This document shows, in pieces, positions 24,969-35,900 of a stretch of DNA of 64,000 bases; the stretch's first letter is position 1; each line of letters starts with the position of its first letter. The notes under the pieces were generated by a model that was given only the letters and a program-made list of their open reading frames with translations, did no database searches and was not told the origin of the DNA. Source of the stretch: Psilocybe azurescens (Eukaryota; Basidiomycota; Agaricomycetes; Agaricales; Agrocybaceae); the NCBI GenBank assembly GCA_023853785.1, contig JAJIRX010000573.1, positions 1 to 64,000 on the forward strand. The letters are read 5' to 3'. The translations under genes were made by a program, and so were the position numbers.

Positions 24969-25111
24969 TTCTTCGCCTTCATATTTTTTTTTTTTTTTTT
25001 TTTTTGTGGAGCGTTTATTTGGTATTTCAACGAGCGGCACATGCCGTTGTATTGTACCCGCTAGGTTGTGTAACCAGGAATAGAAACCTGGTTATTCTTC
25101 GCCTTCATATT
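24969..25111 (-). mobile_element. retroposed sequence with poly(A) tail and 17-bp target duplication
   Basis: A perfect 17-bp direct repeat, TTCTTCGCCTTCATATT, lies at 24969-24985 and 25095-25111. Between them, on the minus strand, is about an 85-nt body ending in about 20 A (22 T from 24984 to 25005 on the plus strand). The body begins with a hairpin (AACCAGG..CCTGGTT) and contains a second possible stem (AGCGG..CCGCT). Long target duplication plus A-tail is the signature of LINE-mediated retroposition (SINE or small-RNA retrocopy). The source RNA is not recognised. Confidence 0.75.
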
Positions 25112-25143
25112 GCCTTCATGATCACACCAGGGGAAAAGTCCCG

Positions 25144-25450
25144 CCCGGTTGAAAATCAACCGGGTCTGGGCCCCTTGTGCGATGGTTCATTGTAGACATA
25201 GCTTGTGTGTACAGTGTCCCTTGCATTTTGTAGTGCCAAAAATAAATAAATACTTTTCTCCTTTCTATTTATTCATGGCAAGCCGTGTTCTTTTCTTTGT
25301 TGTCAATTAGCATTCACTCAGATCATGTGATTATAAATTACGCAACAACTACATAATACTTATCACCTAAATTACTGACCTTATCTTTCAAGGATGAGTT
25401 GCACCCGTCACTGGCAGACAAGGAGGTCAGACCGGTTGATTTTCAACCGG
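25144..25450. repeat. inverted pair of 19-21-bp hairpins, probable MITE ends
   Basis: 25144-25164 is a perfect palindrome with 9-bp arms (CCCGGTTGA / TCAACCGGG) and an AAA loop. 25432-25450 is the same in reverse orientation (CCGGTTGATTTTCAACCGG). Flanks also match when inverted (AAGTCC.GCCCGG on the outside, CTGG.CCCCTTGT / CTGACCTCCTTGT inside). The 265 bp between has no coding capacity. Confidence 0.6.
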
Positions 25451-25581
25451 GCTGGACTTCTGCCCTCGGTGCATGAGTTGTTCATGAGATGCATTGTTGC
25501 TTGTGGATCCGATTCAAACTACAGGCTGCGTTCAAACACATGCAAGACGCGCAACCTCGCACCTTGAATCCGTCGTCCATA

Positions 25582-26837
25582 ATGTCTGAAAAGATTCAAT
25601 ACTATCGTCCTCGACCAACCAGTCCAAGAAAAGGGGAGCCTAGGGATCCAAACGTCCGAAGAGCGACGAAAGAAGGCCCGGCTCTCTTGCTCTCTCACGC
25701 GGCTCACGAAGGAGATGGGGACCCGCTTTGGTTTTAAGCAATTTCAAGAACATTGTCGTCTTGTATGTCAATATTTAGCTTTAATGTCTGGCATATACTA
25801 ACTTGCACATTTTATTTCGCAGGGGTGATTCGTATAGTGCAGACACAGGCTCGACAAATTGGGTATGTTCGAGTTCAGTCCAAGTTGGGCGTCTAAGATG
25901 CAGGAAGCCCATGGCATGCGAGCGAGCTCACGCCAATTTTAACCACTTAGATTGGCTTCCTTCTTGAGAGGCTACCAGCTCACTCTCGTCCCTCGGTACA
26001 TAACTTCGCAGTCGCGGGAGCTACCGCAGAAAAGGACATGGAGGCACAGGTAAATCACTTGTTCTCTAAGTTGCCGTCAGCAAAATCTCTGGAAGGCAAG
26101 ACTCTCATTGGTGAGTCTAGCGTGATATTTTGTGTCCTCACAGCTTATGGTGTATGGAACATAGTGATATGGTTTGGCATCAATGACTGCGAGTACGCAT
26201 TATCTCCTCTCACAAGGGACGCTGGAGTGCTTGAATAAACTGGGCTGACTTACCAATAGTACTCCAGATGCAGGCGACCTGAAACCGATAGTCGAGCAAG
26301 TCCTAGATGTGATGCACAAGCTATACATCAAGTGGATGGGGCGTTCATTCCTTCTTATAGATGTACCGCCCATGCATCGATCGCCTGAAGGTACGTCCGA
26401 GTCGAGATTGGGTCGAGACCGGTGCCATACGCATACTACAATAATACTGACGCCCATATGCGCTCGCACGCTCCATTGCTACAGGGGTAGATTTAAAACT
26501 TGACGATGAATGCTACACAACGTGGAACCAGGAGCTTCTCACACAGGCTCAATCCTTCGCTGAAAGCACAGCGCAAGCTTCTGTTCATGTGGTCTCCTCG
26601 TATCACATCATTACGGACTTCCTGGACCATCTGGAGGCGCATGGGCTTCAGGATAGTATTGAAGAGCTCGATAACGATAGTAAAAGCTCAGCCAACGACA
26701 GTGGCAGCTTAGAAAACGACGACGACCCAGAATCGAAAAAGAAGGTGCCAATGGCTATGTGGGAAGATGACGTTCACCTTTCTAAAGCCGCAAACAAGGC
26801 GTTTGCTGATAGGCTTTGGGAGACATTAAGGGAGTAA
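25582..26837 (+). CDS. SGNH/GDSL-type esterase
   Basis: Serine esterase of the SGNH family, of the CE16-like group that deacetylates carbohydrates or esters. Blocks: NIVVLGDSYSADTGSTNW (catalytic Ser), HNFAVAGATAEKDMEAQ (oxyanion Gly), IWFGINDCDTPDAGDL (oxyanion Asn in GIND), FLLIDVPPMHRSPEG and WEDDVHLSKAANKAFAD (catalytic Asp-His). Introns: a first ending at about 25823 (CGCAG), 25862-25949 (GTATGT..CTTAG), about 26111-26171, about 26190-26260 and about 26391-26486. An Asp/Ser/Asn-rich insert precedes the last block. Start ATG 25582 (MSEKIQYYRPRP) is the nearest upstream; its frame needs a one-base correction or a short intron near 25735 to reach the GDS exon. No signal peptide is seen with this start. 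Confidence 0.8.
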
Positions 26838-27137
26838 ATGTATGTCTGTCGCACATAGGGATAGAGCAGATGGCGTAAACTATGGCAAGCACATTGCTCA
26901 GATCGGAATACGATACCACCAGGGTGAGATTCTCAGAACATATCTCAGCAACCCTGGTTTCTGGGTTCCACCATCATCTTCGTCAGTCAGACTTGTAGCA
27001 GGCAGACTACGTTCGCCAACAAATGTTTTGGCGATGTTAATTTTCAAGAACCGAATGTGTTGGCGCCACCTTAGCTGCATCCTTACATCTATTCAGGCTT
27101 GCGGCGACTTCCCTAGCCCCTACGGACCGGGGCGACT
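26838..27137. other. gap between esterase and F-box gene
   Basis: An alternative splice reading of the minus-strand gene would place its last exon (EVLVDMSVLCMPNTESVHV) down to about 27035. Otherwise no feature. Confidence 0.35.
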
Positions 27138-28509
27138 TCACGTGAACGCTTTCAGTATTCGGCATGCAGAGCACGGACATGTCGACGAGAACTTCTGAAC
27201 AACAGTATATAGATAAGTTAAAGATCAGTTATATAATATCATACAAAAGATAGGGATTGTTTACTCACAATGACATCTGGCCAGGGAGACTGATTACAGA
27301 TATTCAAATCAAACGCTCTGATACTCATTCCAGATGCTTGAGCTTCGTAAGATTCGAGATGGTTTTCAAATTATGGGGTTAAAGTACCAAAGACCCTCAT
27401 ACCACGCCGCTATCTCTAGAATCTCTAATGATTGAGCATGGCTATTGAGTTGCCCATCAAAGAAATGAACAGCTATAGCATCGGACGAAGCTCCAAACTC
27501 ACGCGGCCTGCCTGACATGCAGTTCCTTCAACCCCGAATATGAAGAGAGGCAATCAAGGAATGCACAGGGTACATTATCGACGGTGATTGTCTCTAAACG
27601 TACTCTGACTGTACGTAGTTTGTCCTCCGGAGTCGATGCATAAAGGCTCAACGAGGCCAGGCGTGCTACGTGAGTGATGGTGACATCGTCCAGTCGTAGG
27701 GGAAACGCCTTTAATCTCAGATGGCGAAGGCCGAGGGGTGGCGTAGTAGCTGGATAGTATTTGAAGAGTTGGTGCAGACTTTGAGATTTATTGGCCTTGA
27801 GGCTTCTACCTGAGATACCGATGGAAGTAAGACCAGGATTCTGGGCTATGGCTTTAGCAGGGTTCTCAAATCTTTCGTCCTGATACTTTGCAATGTATAA
27901 TTTCTTCTAGACCTCTCAGAGCGTCTAGCTCCAGCCAAATTTCGAATTTATTGTAACGAATTTCAAACCGGCGGTGATTCAACAGGGTCTTAGATCGATT
28001 GGCCATCATTCTCATTAGGTCTCCAGGCTCTCCACCTTCAGATAGGTATAACAGAGTCAGCATGGAGACATAATGTACACTCGCTTGACGCTGCGAACTC
28101 TACTTTTGGACACCTTACTCCATATTTATCATGGGGATCTCAAAAATAAGCGTCCGAAAGATGTGATCGTTCAGTATTTCGGCCATGGCCTTGCGTGTCA
28201 AGCGAAGCTGCTTGACGTCAGTAAAATTGAGCAGTATGAGCCATCGTTATGCACCAGCAAGTAGTTCGATTTGAACTCACCTCATCACCGATAACTTGGA
28301 TTAATTCAGGAGGAAGAGACAGAGTGCCTCTGGGCTTTTAAGATTAGTTGGTGGTAAGGGAGAAACCATGGGAATGAAGGATTGTATAGCTTACAAAATC
28401 TAGGTGACAGGGTGCACAAAATAAAGTTATATTCGGCATGCACCAGAATAGATATGGTTGTGGTGGATGACTCGCCCTTAGAGGGTTGTTCGAAGGCAAT
28501 TATTTTCAT
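27138..28509 (-). CDS. F-box / leucine-rich-repeat-like protein 1
   Basis: Probable substrate adaptor of SCF ubiquitin ligases. The F-box start TLSLPPELIQVIGDE is followed, after an intron (GTGAGT..CAAG), by LRLTRKAMAEILNDHIFRTL, then FEIWLELDALRGLEEI, NPGLTSIGISGRSLKANKS, LRHLRLKAFPLRLDD, LASLSLYASTPEDKLRTV and SSYSGLKELHVRQAA: the irregular leucine-rich arrangement typical of agaric F-box proteins. A frame change near 27895 separates IIHCK from ERFENPAKAIA. The start (28509, first exon MKIIAFEQPSKGES) and the 3' end (27138, or about 27035 by another splice) are uncertain. This family is highly expanded in agarics and the target cannot be inferred. Confidence 0.6.
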
Positions 28510-28722
28510 TCAATGAATCTTGAATCAATCAATTATATGTAGCCAATTGATAGCTGGCAATTGGTGGCGAACTAGTAGCAGTGGAGGTCCCAAGCCGACT
28601 CCTCGAGCCGTGCTGATGGTATCTGGCGTCGGTCCAAATAATGGGCACTAGGGCTGTTAGTTTTCATGGAAGCCCATCGTCGATGAATCCAGAACTTATT
28701 GGCAATGTCTAGACTCAAGTTG

Positions 28723-29980
28723 TATGGAAACCCGGACTGTCAAGCTTCAGAAGGTTTTGCCAAACACATAGCGGCTAGCTATGCCGATGTTTGATGGCAC
28801 GTGAACATTGTATTTAGGTCGTTAGGACCTCAGAAACCTGCAGATGTTATATTAAAATAATATTTTCCACCAGCGGTTGAAGGAAGACCTGACCCGAAGA
28901 CATTTACGAACATGTTATGCAACTTGCCTGATCTTCGCTCACACGATTGCCAAATCCGGACACTAGTGACTGCTGATTTCTCGTTTGCTTTGATACAATT
29001 ATTGCATTCACCAGTAATTACCTACGGTCAAAAATTGTATTAAGAATTGATCAATACTATCATATCTTTTAATTAAAACTTATTTCAATGAAATTGACCC
29101 AGCCAATACTTTGGAAAGTGATAAATAGTGTCTTTTTTGGAAACACTTATTGTAACCAATTACAGACCGTTTCTATTCCAGTGTTGCTGCCGGTACGAGT
29201 ACACATTCATACAAGTCTCAGTGTCCTTAAAAATATGCCAGAGCTAGAGTCAAATTCATCAAAATCATTCAATCGAGCATGGGCATGCCTCTCTAAGGAG
29301 CACAAGCGTGCAGGGAGCGCGCTGCAACACTTAGCCATACACCGATTTGGTTTGCTGAGTCAGTGTGTTGGTCAATGTTACTTCACGCAATTGCAGCTTT
29401 TGTCAGCGTTTTCTTGAAGTCAAATATCAACCGTTTTCTACGAAAACATTTTTACTGTCAATTTTAAGGTGTAACAAAATATAACCTAAAAAAATTACAA
29501 TAAATTTCATGTAAACCTAGAAGGAAAACTGGAGTTCTTATGGGCTAAATTCTGACTGCGGAAATTCACCATTCAACGTGTTGTGTAGCCACAATAAATT
29601 AGGGAAACATGAAATTCCAATGTATTTACACTCCTTTTAATTTCATCCTTTGGCATGATTCAAATTCGGAAGATCGAACGAGGATACCTCCAAGAAGTGG
29701 GATACCTGAGATGGGGGTACCTGCGCGTGTTATGTGCGAACTGTTGAACCACTTTATTTATGGTAATGCTACTAAAGAAACATATTCCGATGGTTGTGCT
29801 CCATATCCCATAAGTAGCTTGTGCTGATAGTTGGAGTTTTATCCAATGCAGTATATCATCCACAGGTTTTGGGGGTCCTGATAACCTAAATATAGTGTTT
29901 GCATATGGTCAAAGACCGGCATCACTCGCCGTGATGTGTTTGGCGAAACTTTTCGAAGCTTGACAGTCCGGGTTTCCATA
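28723..29980. mobile_element. non-autonomous DNA transposon with about 140-bp inverted repeats
   Basis: The left end (TATGGAAACCCGGACTGTCA, then AGCTTC, GCCAAACACAT, ATTTAGGT, AGGACC, AAACCTG) is repeated in reverse complement at the right end with about 80% identity over roughly 140 bp. AAGTTG flanks both ends (28717-28722 and 29981-29986), a candidate 6-bp target duplication that can be read as 8 bp (AAGTTGTA). The 960-bp interior has no transposase; the open frame at 29088-29417 has no recognisable domain. Confidence 0.78.
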
Positions 29981-30100
29981 AAGTTGTACATGTTATAATG
30001 GGAAAGACAGTGATGTCATATATTTGTCAGCATAATGATACTGATAACTCCCAATTGAGATATTGAAAACGTATCATTGACCTTTACCTCCATCATCACC

Positions 30101-31040
30101 ATGAGCTTGCTGCAGGGTGTCCTGAGGTCAAACACTGAGGACCTCGATAACGGCCCTCAAAAACATTCGTCTCAACGGCAAGAGACGCACTTCCTACGAA
30201 GATAAAGACAGTAAAGATAAGGAAGACTCAGACTCGGATGACCTCGTTAACGTCGTATGTCTTCAACGTCGGTTATCATTCGTCTTCTAATCTCTAATCG
30301 ATGGATCATAGGTCTCTCTCCCTGGAACTCCTGCCAGAACAAGGCCTTCCTCTCCTGTTAGAGGCGCTTCCTCGCGTCTCGCTACTAAGTCACCGCTGAC
30401 TATCACGGCGAATCGTCTCGACCCACTGAAGGCCTTCCCCACCGAATTATCACAACGAATCTTTAACAAACTATCTATTAAAGATCTAGCAAAATGCTCC
30501 CTCGTTAGTAAGAAATGGGCGCGCAGCCAAACATTGAACTACGGTATGCAAGCTCTATACTGCTCGATCGTCGGTTCCATCGTGCTAATCAACGGGTTCC
30601 ACAGTATGGTTCCAGCACTATCGAAAGGAGAACTTTCACGACGACAGCCTTCCACCTGGGAAGTGGACAAAACGCGAATCCAAACAGAACTGGGTATGTC
30701 ATTTCGTTGTTCCTTGATCGCCCTAACTCACTCATCATCGATGACGAAAGCGACAAGTTTACTTGAAATCAGCTAAAGATCGCTCCCCACATCGACCTCT
30801 TTCTCTCGCTCTGGATCGGGCTACAACTCTCCTTCCCGCAACATGTCGGGGTACCAGACTCCTCGCGAACTCAAGGAGGAGCAATGGAAGGCAGAACTTG
30901 AAGCCGCTTCTAAACCCGGCAAGCTCGAGATGCGTGAAATGTACAAAGAGCTTGGGGGCCGCAAGTCCAGGGGAAAGACCAAGCTCGGCAGCTCTGGCAT
31001 CCGAGACAAGGGCGGCTGGGACGATGGAGGGGATTGGTAA
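30101..31040 (+). CDS. F-box protein 2, charged C-terminal tail
   Basis: F-box at LKAFPTELSQRIFNKLSIKD and LAKCSLVSKKWARSQTLNY, followed by a conserved VWFQHYRKENFHDDSLPPGK, WTKRESKQNW and a Ser-rich then basic tail (TPRELKEEQWKAE, KPGKLEMREMYKELGGRKS) ending GGWDDGGDW. Likely SCF adaptor; the tail after the F-box is unlike the leucine-rich agaric families and looks like an old, conserved single-copy gene. Exons: 30101-30254, 30312-30543, 30605-30693 and 30751-31040, GT-AG. A C run at 30785-30788 is one base short for the frame to run from DRSP into the tail, and a one-base conflict exists near 30150 between the MSLLQGVLRS start and the next stretch (LKNIRLNGKRRT). Confidence 0.72.
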
Positions 31041-31859
31041 ATGAACGACGGTGCCCCTAGGTGCCCCCACGGGGTACGGCTACCCAATGGGGATGGGCGA
31101 ATTATACATGACGACACCCAATGACACCTTGTCCTGAAACCCTGAACCCACCCTACAATCATCAATGCATTTTCCACGACAATCTGCCACTCAGCCATAG
31201 GAACTTTCATCCAACCCTCAACACACGGGATACGAAACAACAGCTATCGACAATGATTATTGTCACCGACGAAGTACCTACCCACAAAATGCGGGTGCAC
31301 TGAATCACGAATGACTAGTCGCGACTCTTAATGAACTCAACTTTCAACACTTTTCGTCCGTTATTGACTTCCTCCTCCTTTCTTTTCTTTTCCTATTCTT
31401 GTATAGCATGACCTCCATTTGTCTATCTATCAACAGAAGCAGATGCCCATTACTAGCCCGTAGATGATGTAGATTGTTATGCTTTTCTTGCTTTTATATA
31501 TGTAGATGTTTGTTTGAAGCGAAATGAAATAAATTGCTTATGTTTGCTCAACTGACATGATGGTGACGTGGCAGATATCATACTCTATCAAGGCGACGTG
31601 GAGCATGTACTTTTATTTGATACAACGCAAGACGTATCGAATGTTAGAAACAGAAGCTGCGGCGACACTAGTACACGCATACGGACATAGTGAGGCTCAC
31701 TTATTCCACACGTGACCATAGAGCCTGTCGTTTAAGCTCAAGCGCCCACTAGCAGGGTCGATCACTTGGAGGCACCCCAGGTACAAATGGCGACTCAGCT
31801 CTCCACTCCACTTTCATTCCTTATTACGGAGATTGGATCATAGTTCTCCTTTCTTATTA
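31041..31859. other. 3' flank of F-box gene, no gene
   Basis: 31340-31560 is T-rich with AAATAAATTG and TTTATATATG, consistent with a 3' end of transcription. Nothing coding is supported. Confidence 0.45.
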
Positions 31860-32270
31860 AATTCCTCTGAGTCGTTTGGGATACTTCTTTCTATTTTGCT
31901 TGTCTGACGGGACATCTTCCAAACTCGTCGATTTCAGGCTCTTTCGGGCTCTGATCCTCCGGGCGCTGGCTGTTGGAACTCGATTGGCTCGATAGCTGAG
32001 CTATTGATGGCCGGCTCTAGCTTTCTAGCAAGTGTAGTAAGATAAAGAACATTCGAAATTATGGCATATCAGCATGAGAAGTACAACACGGTGGAAATGG
32101 AGAATTTTTTCCACTAAACATAGTTCACTTCTTTGGTCCGCGTTAAGAAGTAATCTTAGAATATACCAGTTCTTAAATAACATTAAAGCGTTCGGATCAG
32201 ATATGAGCGGATAACGATACGATTGGCCAACCCATGCTGGAGTATTGAATGGAAAATTCAATAGATCTAA
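31860..32270 (-). pseudogene. decayed DUF6533 membrane-protein copy
   Basis: Matches the two ends of the DUF6533 gene at 46-47.6 kb with about 1.2 kb missing between them: the C-terminal exon (GTTGGAACTCGATTGGCTC) runs directly into the first exon (GCTCTAGCTTTCTAGC). The first exon, read against its paralogue, gives DYFLTRTKEVNYV, then stops at positions that are Trp and Arg in the paralogue, then FSISTVLYFSC. A Gypsy element lies in its upstream region. Confidence 0.7.
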
Positions 32271-32438
32271 AAGGATACAAGGATTGGATTCTAAGTTGAT
32301 ACCTCTAAGCTCTTACTGAGATCTGTCGAATTCCACTGGCGAGGAGTTGAATGGCATGTTTGCTTGAAAGGAGGGGGCAGTTGTAGTATCATGTACCTAC
32401 TAATATGCACGAGTCATAGTTTCTGGTCTTGGAGATTA

Positions 32439-32722
32439 TGAAAGGCTGCCGTGTGCGACAAGCCTCACTGAGGTGGAGTGACTTAAGGAAGCCTGGAAGG
32501 AAAGGACAAATGGGTCTTCGTTCGATGTGGTAAGAGACCTGACTACAATACAATAATATAAATCACGTACCTTCGTTCGATGTGGTAAGAGACAAGGAAC
32601 GAAGGTAAGGAAGGATAGAAAATTGTCTGTCGGAGTCAGGTGATGATCGAGAACCTTCGTGATCTCAGTCGCGCTGGCCGGACGATGAGCAATGGGTAAG
32701 ACAGGGGAAGGCCAGGCTTACA
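32439..32722 (-). repeat. 3' LTR of Gypsy element
   Basis: 284 bp, TG..CA ends on the plus-strand reading. Contains a 23-bp direct repeat CTTCGTTCGATGTGGTAAGA.. twice, about 60 bp apart. Differs from its partner only by one G/A change, a 3-base gap in CCTTC(AGC)GTG and small changes in GCGCTGGCCGG. Confidence 0.92.
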
Positions 32723-32974
32723 CTCTTCCCCCAGAAAAATGGCCCCCCGGGGGGCGCGAGAAGGAAAGCAAAAAAGGGGAGAACTATACTACTAAAGTGG
32801 AGAACGTGTGTAGCGACGTGGTGTTAATGAAAAGTGTGTTGCGAGGGAAGGGAAATAAAATGCACGGCGGGGTGTGTGTATGGCGGTATGTGTGATGAGA
32901 GTAGTGGGAAAAAGGTGCTGATGTGGACCAGAGGCGCCGGAAAACTGCAGGCTGGCGGAGGGACAGGAAGGGAA

Positions 32975-35900
32975 TCATGCGGAGTCGTTGGTGTCGTTGG
33001 GGATGCCGTTCTCGGTCTCCCAGGCATCTAAGGCTTCGTTATCTTCGAGGAGACGACCTGCAATCCACTCGTCGTGTTCTCTGCCATAGCCGACCCAGCG
33101 GACAAGAAATTGTCGGCCCCTGCCCATCCGACGCTCGTCGACTATTTTGTCGATGACGTTCTCGACAGAGCCGTCCTCCGTAACGACCAACCCGGGTTTG
33201 GGCAGGGCACGGTCGGGGAAGGACATGACGTCGTTGGGGACGAAGGGTTTGAGGAGGCTAGCGTGGAATCCGGGAAAGGTTTTTGGGTTGTTGGGTAGTC
33301 GTAATGTATATTCGGATTTCTCGGGATGAGCGGCGACCACTGAATATGGGCCATCGAAGCGGGGCATAAACTTCGCCACCCGTTTCATCAGCAAATCCTG
33401 ATTTTTTTGTGCTATTTTTAGCACAAAACGATGCTACCGAGTACTATGTAGTACTACATAGCATGCCCTAGTATCATAGCAAAGGTCCCCCCTCTCACGT
33501 AGTGCTATGTAGTGCTAGCTAGCATCCCAAGGTTTGCTGATGACTTGGCGCCCTTGTGCTTGTAGTTGCGGCGGCGGTTGGTGGTGGACAGCATAACAAG
33601 GTCGTCCACCTTGTATTCAATCTCTGGGGCACGGTGCTGGTTCGCGTGATGTGCTTGTCGCACCTTGGCTGCAGTGAGCGCGTCCTGCGCCTGCATAACG
33701 TCAAGGTTGATATGCTCGATGATCTCATGAGCTGAGGTTTCTGCCGGCGATGCGGTGTCGGAGAGAGGGACAAGAGGGGGGACAATCCGAGGAGAGCGAC
33801 CGGTCTTCAGCTGGAAAGGGGAGAAGCCAGTGGAGGAGTTGATGGTGTTCATAAGGGCTAAACGGATCCTGGGGAGCGCCTTAGCGCCACCCTTTCTGGT
33901 TTCGGTCAATGAAATAGCGTATCGCCTGTACTAGTGTCTTGTTGGTGCGTTCGCTGCTGCCGTCGGTCTCGGGATGGAATGCCGTCGACATTTTGAGCTT
34001 AACGCTGGTCAGTTTGTGGAGTTCTGTCCAGACTTCCGCAGTGAATAATGCGTCAGCGGTCTGAGATGAGGTTGGCCATGAGGCCGTTGTCGCAATACCA
34101 TTCGTCGAACAGTACCAAGGCAATGTCTGCGGCCGTGTCAGACGAGTGGGTGGGTATGAGGCGGATGTCTGCGCCCAAGGTGTCGGTGATGGTGAGTATG
34201 GTATCCTTTCCATCTTCCTCTGGCAGGGGGCCGACGAAATCCAGTGCGACGGTCTCAAAACGAGCGTCTGGAACAGGGAGGGGATGTAGCGGCCCTGTGG
34301 GCTTGGATGTGCGGTCTTTGTTACGCTGGCAATCTACGCAGGAAGGGAGGTAGGCAGATTCCAGGTCGCTGGCGCATGTTTGGCCAGTAATATGAGTCAC
34401 GTGAGTGCTCCATAGCTCTTGTCGAATCCGAAATGTCCTAGCGAGTCGTGTGCGAGGGAGTATAAGAGCTCGCGCACCTGCGTGTCGGAAGGTACAACGA
34501 GACGTCTGCCAAGGTACAGCAGGCCGTTCTCCTCTCGTCCTCCTGGAACGCTGCCCGCAGCAATGCCCTCTCGGAGCTGCTTGCAGAAGTCGTCTTCCAG
34601 GTATCCTACTAGAATGAGGTCGAGGAGCTTGGCGTCAGCGGTAATGCTGAGGACGCCTGCCACGAGTGGGTGTGCTGTGTCCGCTGGAGTGTGAGGGTGA
34701 CGTGGACAAGGACGACGCGGTGCGTGTATAAGCCAAGGCACAGGCCGCTAGTCCTGCTGAGGGCGGCTCGTCTGGCATACGAGAGGGCGTCAGCGACAGA
34801 GTTGTCTTCTCCACGGACATATACGATTGTGAAGTCAAAATCGGCGAGGGTATTGATCCATCGCTTCTGGCGGTTGGAGGTTTCTGGTTGTGTCTCAAAA
34901 AATTCCAGAGTGCGGTGGTCGGTGTGTATCTCGAACTGCGTTCGAGGGAGGTATGTACGCCACTTCTTTAGGGCTTTAATAATGGCCAGAAGTTCTTGTT
35001 CGTGGGTGGGGTAGTTGCATTTGGCCGCGTTGAGCTGATACGAGTCGTAGGCAACTGGGCGAGCTGTTTCCCAAGTTTCGCCAAAGCTGAGTATCGGCGC
35101 CTGTCCGGCGCTTGCTGGCGTCTGTTGTGACGAAGATCCGCTTGGCTTTGTCCTCGTAGTCTATAACGGTCAGACAACCGGCGCCCGGTTACCAAGAGTT
35201 TGATCGCTTCAAATGCGACCTGGTGCGCCTCAGTCCAAACAGGGAAATTTCGGTCGCATTCTTTAGTAGTTAGGGGAGTGAGGACGGAAGTGTGTTCTGC
35301 CAGCGCTGGAAGGAAGGCGGCCAGATATCGAGTGAGGCCGAGGAACCCGCCGAACGTTGGTAGCTGTGGTGGGGACAGGCCAGTTGACAATGCGGTCACA
35401 TTTGCGAGGGTCTGCCATGATGCCGTGGCTGGACACAATATGTCCCAGGAAGTTGACTTCGGAATCCCATAAGACTGTCTTACATTTGTTGCAGTACAGT
35501 CCGGCCTTGCGTAGTGCCTCCAACACCGCCCCTGACATTGCAGCGATGTTCCGCCTCATCTTGCGACCAGATGATGATGTCGTCGAGGTATACATGGCAG
35601 ATAACGCCTATGAGGTGACGCAGTGCATCGGTCATGCGCCGCTGATGCGTGGATGGCGCATTGCACCTGCCCATGGGCATGACTGCCCACTCGTATAAGC
35701 CCCAGGGAGTCCGTACGGCTGTGAGATGGATGTCATCCGGATGTACCCTGGTCTGGAAAAACGAGTTGGTCATGTCCAGTTTGGCAAAGATTTTGCCTTT
35801 TCCGCCAATCAGCGAGGATATCGTCGACGGCGTGGCAAGGGGAAGTTATCGCGCACAGTGTTGTTGTTTAACTCACAATAATCGTTCACCCAACGCTGGG

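Noticed and set aside
24984..25005. Poly(T) run as a simple microsatellite or terminator
   Set aside because: It sits at one end of an insert bounded by a perfect 17-bp direct repeat, which a simple run does not explain.
29088..29417. Possible transposase in the 28.7-30.0 kb element
   Set aside because: 109 residues without any catalytic motif or similarity I recognise; the element is treated as non-autonomous.
32692..33031. Small plus-strand open frames over the 3' end of the Gypsy element
   Set aside because: They cross the LTR and lie antisense to the chromodomain.
33420..33535. CRISPR-like repeats (TAGTGCTATGTAGTGCTAGC units)
   Set aside because: Irregular palindromes inside a MITE with inverted ends, no spacers, and the host is a eukaryote.
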